Source: Flavobacterium sp.
Lineage (GTDB): Bacteria > Bacteroidota > Bacteroidia > Flavobacteriales > Flavobacteriaceae
Assembly: GCF_017985075.1 (NCBI RefSeq)
Contig: NZ_JAGNYF010000002.1
Span: 1-64,000 of the forward strand
Reading direction: 5' to 3'
Length of the DNA: 64,000 nucleotides
Position numbers and translations under genes: made by a program. The notes under the pieces are model-generated. The model was given only the letters and a program-made list of their open reading frames with translations. It was not told the DNA's origin and did no database searches. Below are positions 17,992 through 25,900 of the stretch, piece by piece. Positions within the stretch are counted from its first letter, which is position 1, and each line of letters begins with the position of its first letter.

Positions 17992-19665
17992 GTGTTGCAA
18001 GAATGGTTTTATAAAAATATAGGTAAAATTACACCTGAAGTAATTGAAAAATGGTTTGTTTACAATGAAAAAGAACCATTGCTTTTTAATACGGGCTTAT
18101 TTTTAGGTCTGTTTTTGGTGTTTTATTTTTGGTATATTTTACTGAAAAAAGCAGACACTATGCGAATGGTTTATGTAATTTTATTTTCACTATTTTTCTA
18201 TTATAAGTCAAGCGGAATTTATTTTTTATTACTTTTAGGTTCGGCAGTTGTTGATTATAATTTAGGAAATTTAGTACATCGTACTTCAAGTGTTTTTTAT
18301 AAAAAATTATGTTTAACATTTAGTATTATTCTAAATTTAGGATTTTTAGGCTACTTTAAATACAGTAATTTTTTAGTAGACATTACCAACACCGTTACTG
18401 GAGAAAAATTTGCGTTTTTTGACGTGATTTTACCTGTAGGAATTTCATTTTACACGTTTCAATCTATAAGTTACATTATTGAAGTCTATCGAAAAGAAAT
18501 TGAACCTACTAAACGTTTTGTAGATTATTTGTTTTTCGTTTCCTTTTTCCCACAATTAGTGGCAGGACCTATTGTAAGAGCAAAAGATTTTTTACCTCAA
18601 ATTTATCAAAAATTAAATGTAACGCAAGACGATATCAATCGTGCGTTTCTATTGATAATTGGTGGATTGATTAAGAAGACGGTAATTTCGGATTATATTT
18701 CGTTAAACTTCGTAGATCGTGTTTTCGATTTACCAAATAGTTACACACCTTTCGAAAATTTAATGGCGTCTTATGGCTATACGATTCAAATTTATTGCGA
18801 TTTTTCTGGATATTCAGATATGGCAATTGGTGTAGCATTATTGTTAGGTTTCAAATTACCAACCAACTTCCGTTCGCCATATAAATCCACTTCTATTACA
18901 GATTTTTGGCGACGTTGGCATATTTCTTTATCTACTTGGTTAAAGGATTTTTTATATATTTCTGTGGGAGGAAATCGGTACGGAACGTTTGCAGGATTTT
19001 TATTTCCAAGTTTGTTTTTTATAGGTGCCATTGTATGGGGTATTTCTTTTTCTAAAACAAGTAATATACCATTACTAATAGCTGTAGCATCAACTATAGT
19101 CTTTGTTTTTACTTTTTTATTTTCAAGAGAAAAAGAAAAAACGATGTACACCAACGTAAATTTAATGACAACTATGCTTTTAGGTGGTTTATGGCACGGT
19201 GCCAGTTTACGATTTATAATTTGGGGTGCTTTGCACGGTATGGCTCTTGCTATTCATAAAATATTTTTAGAATATTATCCGCCGTCAAAGCGTAAAATAT
19301 TCTTTTTAACGCCGTTTTTAAAAATTATTGGAATTCTTGTAACCTTTCATTTTGTAGCTTTTTGTTGGATTTTCTTTCGAGCAAAAGACTTTACAATTGC
19401 ATTACAAATTATTCAGAATATCGGAAAAGTAACTTTCGATTTCAATCAGTGGTTTACCATAATTCAAGGCTATCAAAATGTATTTATTTTGATGTTTTTA
19501 GGATATTTTTGGCATTATATTCCCGAAAAAGTCACCATCGCCATTCAAGATGTTTTTAAAGCTATGCCTTTAATTACTCGCGCTATTATTTTAGGATTGG
19601 TTTTTTGGTTGGTTTATGCCACTGCATCTGCAGGTCCGCAGCCATTTATTTATTTCCAGTTTTAA
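17992..19665 (+). CDS. MBOAT-family membrane O-acyltransferase
   Basis: Polytopic inner-membrane protein of 557 residues in the MBOAT family, which moves acyl groups (usually acetyl) across the membrane for transfer to extracytoplasmic polymers; AlgI, DltB and PatA are known members. About ten to twelve hydrophobic segments are present. Typical blocks are FFPQLVAGPIVRAKDF, YCDFSGYSDMAIG, RSPYKSTSITDFWRRWHISLS (written here only as a marker) and LGGLWHGAS, whose His402 is the conserved catalytic His; His415 follows in WGALHG. Start is GTG 17992 or TTG 17995. It completes the operon with two SGNH proteins, the usual partner type of MBOAT systems. A terminator is not obvious after it. Confidence 0.9.
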   Translation: MLQEWFYKNIGKITPEVIEKWFVYNEKEPLLFNTGLFLGLFLVFYFWYILLKKADTMRMVYVILFSLFFYYKSSGIYFLLLLGSAVVDYNLGNLVHRTSSVFYKKLCLTFSIILNLGFLGYFKYSNFLVDITNTVTGEKFAFFDVILPVGISFYTFQSISYIIEVYRKEIEPTKRFVDYLFFVSFFPQLVAGPIVRAKDFLPQIYQKLNVTQDDINRAFLLIIGGLIKKTVISDYISLNFVDRVFDLPNSYTPFENLMASYGYTIQIYCDFSGYSDMAIGVALLLGFKLPTNFRSPYKSTSITDFWRRWHISLSTWLKDFLYISVGGNRYGTFAGFLFPSLFFIGAIVWGISFSKTSNIPLLIAVASTIVFVFTFLFSREKEKTMYTNVNLMTTMLLGGLWHGASLRFIIWGALHGMALAIHKIFLEYYPPSKRKIFFLTPFLKIIGILVTFHFVAFCWIFFRAKDFTIALQIIQNIGKVTFDFNQWFTIIQGYQNVFILMFLGYFWHYIPEKVTIAIQDVFKAMPLITRAIILGLVFWLVYATASAGPQPFIYFQF

Positions 19666-19706
19666 GTTCTGTAATATTTGTTACATAGTAGTGATTTTAA
19701 CTTTAG

Positions 19707-19714
19707 TACATTTG
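19707..19714 (+). promoter_or_regulatory. putative -7 promoter element of the DUF2892-thioredoxin unit
   Basis: TACATTTG matches TAnnTTTG and lies 17 bp before a structured leader (19736-19789) and a 27-codon reading frame starting at 19731. A TTG lies 26 bp upstream, wider than the usual spacing. Confidence 0.45.
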
Positions 19715-19730
19715 CTTAAAGTTTTAAACT

Positions 19731-19814
19731 ATGAAATCGCCATTGACTACAAGTTTGCGTAAGCAAACACTTATAAATAAAAAGGCGATACCATATATGA
19801 CCGCTAAAAAATAA
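19731..19814 (+). other. structured leader with possible 27-aa leader ORF
   Basis: The transcript between the -7 element and the DUF2892 gene can fold into GTTTGC-GTAA-GCAAAC (19753-19768), a 6-bp hairpin capped by a GNRA tetraloop, enclosed by a distal stem ATCGCC (19736-19741) with GGCGAT (19784-19789). The same segment reads as an ATG-to-TAA frame of 27 codons rich in Lys and Thr (MKSPLTTSLRKQ...). It ends 11 bp before the DUF2892 ATG. It may be a cis-regulatory RNA, a leader peptide, or both; no known riboswitch class is recognised. Confidence 0.4.
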
Positions 19815-19825
19815 ATTTTACATAT

Positions 19826-20029
19826 ATGAAAAATATATTCTTTAACAATTGGCATTTTATGCGCTATTTCCGAATTGCGATTGCTTTATTTTGTTTTTAC
19901 ACCGCATATGAGGAAAATCAATGGGTATTTGTTCCATTTGGTGTTTTCTTTTTGTTTCAAGCGGTTTTTAATTTAGGTTGTGGCCCCAGAGGTTGTAATG
20001 TTCCAACTAAAAACAGAGAAGATGAGTAA
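19826..20029 (+). CDS. DUF2892 family small membrane protein
   Basis: Membrane protein of 67 residues with two hydrophobic segments (about 11-26 and 30-49) and the C-terminal NLGCGPRGCNVP, whose two cysteines are typical of DUF2892 proteins in Bacteroidota. DUF2892 resembles the membrane part of YgaP-type proteins, but there is no rhodanese domain here. The gene overlaps the thioredoxin start by 8 bp, so the two are translationally coupled, which suggests a redox-related role for the cysteine pair. This link is inferred from context only. Confidence 0.75.
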   Translation: MKNIFFNNWHFMRYFRIAIALFCFYTAYEENQWVFVPFGVFFLFQAVFNLGCGPRGCNVPTKNREDE

Positions 20030-20333
20030 ATTTCAAGAATTAATTAATGGAAACAAACCCGTTTTAATTGATTTTTTCGCCACTTGGTGTGGTCCTTGCC
20101 AAGCTTTAGCTCCAATTTTAATAGAATCAAAAGAAGAGTTAGGAGATGCTGTTAATATCATTAAAATTGATGTAGATAAAAACCAAGAAATTGCTGCTCA
20201 TTTTCAAGTAAAAGGAGTGCCGACTATGATGTTGTTTCAAAATGGGAAAATGTTATGGAGACAATCTGGCGTGGTTTCTAAAAATGAAATTGTTAGTATT
20301 GTGAAACAAAAAGTTTATGATATAAAAAAATAA
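20022..20333 (+). CDS. thioredoxin
   Basis: Small cytoplasmic thiol-disulfide oxidoreductase of 103 residues. It has the active site WCGPC (Cys23, Cys26) in FFATWCGPCQALAP, the conserved Asp-Lys stretch VNIIKIDVDKN and the cis-proline motif KGVPTMMLF. There is no signal peptide, so it acts in the cytosol. The ATG at 20022 overlaps the end of the DUF2892 gene by 8 bp; a frame extension to 19980 exists but would add residues foreign to the family. Translational coupling to the DUF2892 protein suggests they act in one redox pathway. Confidence 0.93.
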   Translation: MSKFQELINGNKPVLIDFFATWCGPCQALAPILIESKEELGDAVNIIKIDVDKNQEIAAHFQVKGVPTMMLFQNGKMLWRQSGVVSKNEIVSIVKQKVYDIKK

Positions 20334-20336
20334 TTA

Positions 20337-20344
20337 TATATTTG
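20337..20344 (+). promoter_or_regulatory. putative -7 promoter element of lipoprotein gene
   Basis: TATATTTG matches TAnnTTTG and ends 36 bp before the ATG of the lipoprotein gene at 20381, just after the thioredoxin stop. Confidence 0.4.
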
Positions 20345-20380
20345 ATTTTCAAAATTGTTTAAATTATTAATAAAAAGATT

Positions 20381-20839
20381 ATGAAAAAAATTAAAATAAT
20401 TTCAGTTTTAGCACTTTTATTCGTCCTTAATGTGGCATCTATGTGTAGCGATGATGATGATACGCCTACAAATGTAAATCAAACACAAGTAATTAATGCT
20501 GTTATTTCAGGTACTTGGCGTATTACAAATTATGTGGATTCAGGAGTAAATGAAACCGCTAATTTTACAGGTTATAACTTTACTTTCGCATCAAATAATG
20601 TGCTTACAGCAGTAGGAAACGGATTAACTACATCAGGAACTTGGTCGGTTACTGATTCAAATAGTAATGATGACACATTAAACGATTTAGATTTTAATAT
20701 TGCTTTTACCACACCAGCTAATTTTGTAGATTTAACAGATGACTGGGATATTGTTTCAAGAACAGATACAAAAATTCAATTGATTGATGTGAGTGGAGGT
20801 AACGGCGGAACAGATTATTTAACCTTCGAAAAAAATTAA
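20381..20839 (+). CDS. putative surface lipoprotein (lipocalin-like)
   Basis: Exported protein of 152 residues. The N-terminal signal peptide ends at Cys22 (VASMCSDDDD); the acidic run immediately after the cysteine resembles the lipoprotein export signal that sends lipoproteins to the cell surface in Flavobacteriia. The mature part contains SGTWRITNYVDSGVNET, ANFTGYNFTF and TSGTWSVTD, repeated strand motifs that suggest a small beta-barrel/lipocalin-like fold. No catalytic motif is seen. It stands alone with its own -7 element between the thioredoxin and the Cys-rich small protein. Function unknown. Confidence 0.75.
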   Translation: MKKIKIISVLALLFVLNVASMCSDDDDTPTNVNQTQVINAVISGTWRITNYVDSGVNETANFTGYNFTFASNNVLTAVGNGLTTSGTWSVTDSNSNDDTLNDLDFNIAFTTPANFVDLTDDWDIVSRTDTKIQLIDVSGGNGGTDYLTFEKN

Positions 20840-20873
20840 GAAAAATTTATCATTTAAGTATTAAAAAAATTAG

Positions 20874-20881
20874 TACTTTTG
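20874..20881 (+). promoter_or_regulatory. putative -7 promoter element of small Cys-rich protein gene
   Basis: TACTTTTG matches TAnnTTTG and ends 42 bp before the ATG at 20924, after the lipoprotein stop codon at 20839. Confidence 0.45.
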
Positions 20882-20923
20882 AATATAGTAAAATAATACG
20901 TATAACAAATAAAAATAAATATC

Positions 20924-21115
20924 ATGAAAAAAGTATTGTCAATTGTTGCCTTAATGGCATTTATGGTTTCTTCTGCTTCTGTAGTAAACTTTAAAGAAAA
21001 AGAAAAAGAAAAGAAAAAAGAGAAAACTGAAAAGTCATGTTGTTCAGATAAAAAAGCAGCAGAGAAAAAATCTTGTGCTTCAACTGAAAAAAAATCATGT
21101 TGTTCTAAAAAATAA
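20924..21115 (+). CDS. small exported Lys/Cys-rich protein
   Basis: Protein of 63 residues. The first 20 form a signal peptide (MKKVLSIVALMAFMVSSAS). The rest is almost only Lys, Glu, Ser and Cys: a KEKEKEKKKEK stretch, then two SCC pairs around a single SC (Cys39, Cys40, Cys51, Cys59, Cys60). The family is not recognised. CC-containing exported peptides like this can bind metals or form disulfide-linked assemblies, but that is speculation. It has its own -7 element and a strong terminator, which indicates a real, discrete transcription unit. Confidence 0.7.
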   Translation: MKKVLSIVALMAFMVSSASVVNFKEKEKEKKKEKTEKSCCSDKKAAEKKSCASTEKKSCCSKK

Positions 21116-21132
21116 TATGTTTTACATAAGTT

Positions 21133-21168
21133 AAAAAAACCGTTCCGAATTTTCTGAACGGTTTTTTT
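21133..21168 (+). terminator. Rho-independent terminator after small Cys-rich gene
   Basis: AACCGTTC and GAACGGTT pair across a 10-nt loop that itself contains GAA/TTC complementarity; A-run before and T-run after. Confidence 0.85.
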
Positions 21169-21446
21169 ATTTTTAAAATTTAAAATTTTGCACGTGCCTT
21201 ACTTTCATATTTAGTTCTATTAGAAAGCGGAAACACATCACTTTTTTTTTAATTATTATAATAAATTCTGAAGAATACATTTTTAAAAATCGGAAATGCC
21301 GAAACAGCGAGGTAAAAATACTGAAAGTAGGTATAAAATTAACATATAACCAGCTAATTAAGAACCAAATAAATACATTAGACTATTTTTTTTTAATACT
21401 TTTACGTAAGCAACCCCAGTATCTTTTGTAACCTAAAACAAAAAAC
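21169..21446. other. gene-free region upstream of NHL-repeat gene
   Basis: Together with the preceding terminator this is a 331-bp gap. It holds the palindrome GCACGTGC (21190-21197), an AT-rich stretch, the first copy of a 67-bp repeated element (21274-21340) and a promoter-like TATCTTTTG about 20 bp before the next ATG, which is one base off the -7 consensus. No coding frame is convincing. Confidence 0.6.
21274..21340 (+). repeat. 67-bp element, copy 1, upstream of NHL-repeat T9SS gene
   Basis: Direct repeat of the element at 22833-22898 with three substitutions and one single-base indel. It contains the conserved pieces CGGAAATGCCG (small hairpin), GAAACAGCGA and TACTGAAAGTA (small hairpin). 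It lies 106 bp before the ATG of the NHL-repeat gene. Both copies precede genes for T9SS-exported proteins in the same orientation. Confidence 0.8.
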
Positions 21447-22730
21447 ATGAAAAAAATTTTACTTCTAATACTCACTCTTTTTACCACACTAGCTACCGCA
21501 CAGCAAGTAACCACTTTTGCTGGATTTAATTTTTCGGGTTACCAAGATGGTCCTTTACAAACTGCACAATTTAATGCCCCCGACGCTGCTTGTTTTGATA
21601 CCGATGGTAATATGTATGTGGCTGATAGGTTCAACCATAAAATTAGAAAAATAAGTACCATAGGCATAGTTACTACAATTGCAGGCTCTACAGAAGGTTT
21701 TGCTAATGGTTTAGGTACTGCAGCACAATTTAATCAGCCTGCAGGCATTTGCATAGATGCTTTAGGCAATTTGTATGTAGCAGATAGTAACAACAACTGC
21801 ATACGCAAAATAACCCCTGCAGGTTTGGTAACCACTTTTGCAGGTTCAACAGCTGGCTTTGTTGATGGTTTTGTAACCGCTGCAAAGTTTTATTACCCAC
21901 ATGATATTTGTATTGATACTTTAGGTAATTTATACATTGCAGACACTTTTAATAATAAAATAAGAAAAATTGCAACAGGTAGTTTGATTGTTACAACTTT
22001 AGCAGGCTCCACAGAAGGGTATTTAGACGGACCTAGTGCAACAGCACAATTTTATTGGCCTTGGGGTGTTTGTGTAGATAGCAATTTTAATGTATATGTT
22101 GCAAGTAATTATAGAATAAGAAAAATAACACCCGATGGTATGGTTACCACTTATGCAGGTTCTAGTTTTGGTAGCGCCGACGGACCAGCTAATATAGCAC
22201 AATTTAGAAATCCACAAAGTTTGTGTATAGATTCGTTAAACATTGTATTTGTTGTAGATTCTGTAAGTAACAACATAAGAAAAATTGATGCTGATGGTAA
22301 TGTTACTACCTACGCAGGTCCTGCAGGAATGAGCTCATCAGGTTCAGGTGGTGATATTGATGGTTATAGTACCGATGCAAGATTTTCATCACCAACTGGT
22401 ATTTGTATAGCAGCAGATAACAGTTTATATGTGTTGCAACAAAATTATGGTAAAATACGAAAAATCACCAATGTTTTGCCTGCTGAAAGTTTTAATAACA
22501 CGGTTAATTTTACTATTTTTCCTAACCCAAGCTACAATCAGTTTACCATTACTAGCACATTTCCTTTTAATAAAGTAGAAATTTTAGATTTGCTAGGTAA
22601 ACCAGTTTTTCATCAAAACAATTTATTAAATACACACACAATAATAAACCATAATTTAAGCAAAGGCTGCTATATGGTACTGGTACATTTCGATAATAAA
22701 ACGAGTTGCCATAAATTACTTATAAACTAA
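21447..22730 (+). CDS. NHL-repeat beta-propeller protein with T9SS sorting domain
   Basis: Exported protein of 427 residues. A signal peptide (about 1-18, ending ATAQ) is followed by about six NHL repeats of roughly 50-55 residues (20-345), each with the pattern G-x-P-x-G-[IV]-C-[IV]-D...NxYVAD...NNxIRKI...VTTxAGS, predicting a six-bladed beta-propeller for protein or glycan binding. Residues from about 352 (NFTIFPNPSYNQF...) to the end (CHKLLIN) form a type A T9SS sorting domain, so the protein is exported through the outer membrane and attached to the surface or released. The 67-bp element upstream is shared with the next gene. Binding partner unknown. Confidence 0.9.
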   Translation: MKKILLLILTLFTTLATAQQVTTFAGFNFSGYQDGPLQTAQFNAPDAACFDTDGNMYVADRFNHKIRKISTIGIVTTIAGSTEGFANGLGTAAQFNQPAGICIDALGNLYVADSNNNCIRKITPAGLVTTFAGSTAGFVDGFVTAAKFYYPHDICIDTLGNLYIADTFNNKIRKIATGSLIVTTLAGSTEGYLDGPSATAQFYWPWGVCVDSNFNVYVASNYRIRKITPDGMVTTYAGSSFGSADGPANIAQFRNPQSLCIDSLNIVFVVDSVSNNIRKIDADGNVTTYAGPAGMSSSGSGGDIDGYSTDARFSSPTGICIAADNSLYVLQQNYGKIRKITNVLPAESFNNTVNFTIFPNPSYNQFTITSTFPFNKVEILDLLGKPVFHQNNLLNTHTIINHNLSKGCYMVLVHFDNKTSCHKLLIN

Positions 22731-22832
22731 TGTAATTTTTTTATTTGTAATACCTCAAAACGTGGATATGCTATTTCGAAAATGTGAAAAATAATCTTCT
22801 CTAAAACTAAAATAATAAAAATGTTTAATAAT

Positions 22833-22898
22833 AATACATTTTTAAAAATCGGAAAAACCGAAACAGCGATGTAAAATACTGAAAGTAGGTATAAAATT
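22833..22898 (+). repeat. 67-bp element, copy 2, upstream of S8 protease gene
   Basis: 66-bp near-copy of 21274-21340. The substitutions fall in the loop of the CGG...CCG hairpin and at the base after GCGA, so the paired parts are kept. It ends 14 bp before the ATG of the S8 protease gene, much closer than copy 1 to its gene. Confidence 0.8.
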
Positions 22899-22912
22899 TT
22901 AATAAATCCCCT

Positions 22913-25900
22913 ATGAAAAAAAAGTTAACCTTTTTGCTTTTTACCATAAGTATGGTAACCTTTGCGCAAAACCACTATTATTATTACAAAGGCAAAAAAC
23001 AAGCCTTGCTGCTAGAAACCAGCAAAGTAAATGTGTTTACCAACGCGGCATTTAGCCCCAGCCAAGTGGCTGCCGTTTCGCCCTTGCCCTACCAACAAAA
23101 AAGTAGCACTTGGGGCACGGTGGTGTTTCCTGAAACACTAAGCGAAATGCAATTGTATCAGAAAATAAACCAGCTAAAAAACACCCAAAACATAAGCAGT
23201 GTGGGCTTGTATTACAAAGCCAAAAACAACAAAAGCGTGGGTACCAGTAATTTGTTTTATGTGCAGCTTAAAAACCCCGAACAATATGCGGTGTTGCAAA
23301 CCGAGGCAGCCCAAAAAAACGTAACCATTTTGCGCCAACTGGCAAACAGTTTGTGGTATTGTTTGCAGCTAACAAACAAATCGGTAGAAACATCGGTAGC
23401 CCTAAGCAATTATTTTTACGAGGCGGGTTTTGCCAATGTAGACCCTGGTTTTATATTGCCATTTGCTAATGTAGAAATGGAAAGCAATAGCAGCAGTACT
23501 ACAAGTAACACTACCACAACCTCCTGTTCTAATGACCCTTTGTTTGGCGGACAGTGGGCACTAAACGGAACAACCGCACCCAATGCCGACATTAATGCCT
23601 GCCAAGCCTGGACAATAGGTACAGGCACTGGGGTAAAAGTGGCGGTGTTAGACAACGGTATAAAGCTAGATCATCCCGATTTAGCAGCAAATATATATCC
23701 ATTAAGTTACAATGCCGAAACCCTAACCTCGCCAAGCCAATTAACGCCACATCCTTCGTATATTTCGTCTCAGTATAGCAATATCATGTCTAACCACGGC
23801 ACCCATGTGGCAGGTATTATTGGGGCAAAAGGCAATAATGGTATAAAGTTTAGCGGGGTAGCACCTAACTGCACCCTAATGGGCATAAGCCATTTTTTAC
23901 AATTTGAGGGTTTTTCCATCAACCATACAGAAAGGCTTGGTTATGGAATTAACTGGGCAAAATTACAAGGTGCAGAAGTTATCAATTGTTCGTGGCATTA
24001 TGATGAAACCCTTAACCCTACCACTGAAACTCCCTTTAGCACCACATTATTAGAATCTTTTATAATTGATTTTATTGAAAACGGTAGAGAAGGTAAAGGC
24101 GGTATTCTTGTTTTTGCAGCAGGTAATACTGATGTGGCGGGTATTAATTATCCTGCTAGTTTTGATGCACGTATTTTAACCATTGGTGCTTCAGATACCT
24201 TTGGGCAACGTGCTAGTTTTTCGTCGTATGATGTGGTTACTACATCAAACAGAACGGTTGATGTAGTGGCACCGGGTGTAAATATTGGAAGTTTAATTGT
24301 TAATATATTACCAGGAGCCACAATCGCAGACCCAAGTATGCCTTCTGTACAAGCAGTGGATCCAAATGGTAGTATTGACCAAACCTATTCTCAAGGTACC
24401 TCAATGGCGGCACCGCATGTTTCGGGAGTAGCGGCGTTAATGTTGTCGGTAAACCCGTGTTTAACGGGGCAACAAATTAGAGATATTATTGAGCAAACGG
24501 CACAAAAAGTGGGTGGCTATACTTATGCAACAACAGTGGACAGACCCAACGGTACTTGGCATAAAGAAATGGGGTATGGCTTGCTAGATGCTCACGCGGC
24601 AGTGCTAAAAGCACAGCAAATGTATTCGTCTGTAACCGATTTGTATGTTAAGGATAATACCATTGATTTGGGGATAGAACCTAACACCACCACCTCTACA
24701 TTATGGAACAGCCCAAATATTTGGTTGCGCAACAGCCCAGATAACGGAACCACACATCAAAACGCGGGTTCAGGTATAAACTATGTGTATGTTAAGGTAC
24801 AAAACAAAGGCTGTGTGGCATCTAACCCAAAAGATCTTGTTAGATTATTTCAATCTGTTTATACTTGGGGATTGGAAGATGTATATTCAGGAATAATAGA
24901 GTTAAATCAAAAACCAATTCCTGTTTTACAACCAGGAGAAGAAAGGATAATCATGATGCCTATAACACCTATTTTTAACACGGGGCATAGTCCACTAATA
25001 TCTAGTGCTAGTATCAATTTAATTGCACAAATTATACCTTTTGCGGAAACTACTACGCCTGTTATAACTTTAGGAAATACTTTAACATTAGCAAAAAATC
25101 ACAACAACATTGCCATAAAAAATTGTGTTAGAATTTTTCCAATATTCACACCAACGGAAATATTAGCTACTTATAAATCGGGAAATATACCATTTGGTAA
25201 TATACAAAATACCAATAAAAATTATAAAATTGAGCTAATTGAAGATACAGGAAATGATGAAAAAGCCATTTATAAAGAAGCGGAAGTAGATTTAAAAATG
25301 AGTGAAGAAGTGTTTCAGGCATGGACGCGTGGAGGAGCACAACAAGTAAATATGAATGCCACTTCTGATTTGAAAATAAAAAGGGTTACTAATGAAAATG
25401 TAATTTTAGATAATGTAAACTTTAATGCCAACGAATTTGGTAACATTTCTTTGTCGTTTAATTTTTTAACGGAAGAAATTACAGATAAAACATTATATAC
25501 ATATAACCTTATTATGCGCGATAAAGTTACTAACGAAATTGTAAACGGAGCCACTATAGAAATTGAAAAGCCATTACGTGCTTCCTTCGTTGCAGATGCT
25601 GGTGATGATATAACAAAAGATAAAGCAGAGGTAATAACCATAACTGCGGAAGATATAAATGAACCCGCCATATACAATTGGTATGATAGTGCGGGTAATT
25701 TAGTTTTTACGGGTAAAGATTTAACAATAAGTAATGCTGCTGCCCAAAAATATAAATTAGAAGTAATAGCCACAGCAGATGGTTTTAAAGATTATACCGA
25801 AGTAGAAGTCAGCTTAAAACCAAGTGTTTTAAGTAGTATTGCGCCAAATCCTGCAACAAGTGCGGTTACTATTGGTTATAAAATTAACGAAGGCGGAAAT

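Noticed and set aside
25315-25773. Minus-strand frame of 152 codons.
   Set aside because: Antisense to the intact S8 protease gene; no recognisable motif.
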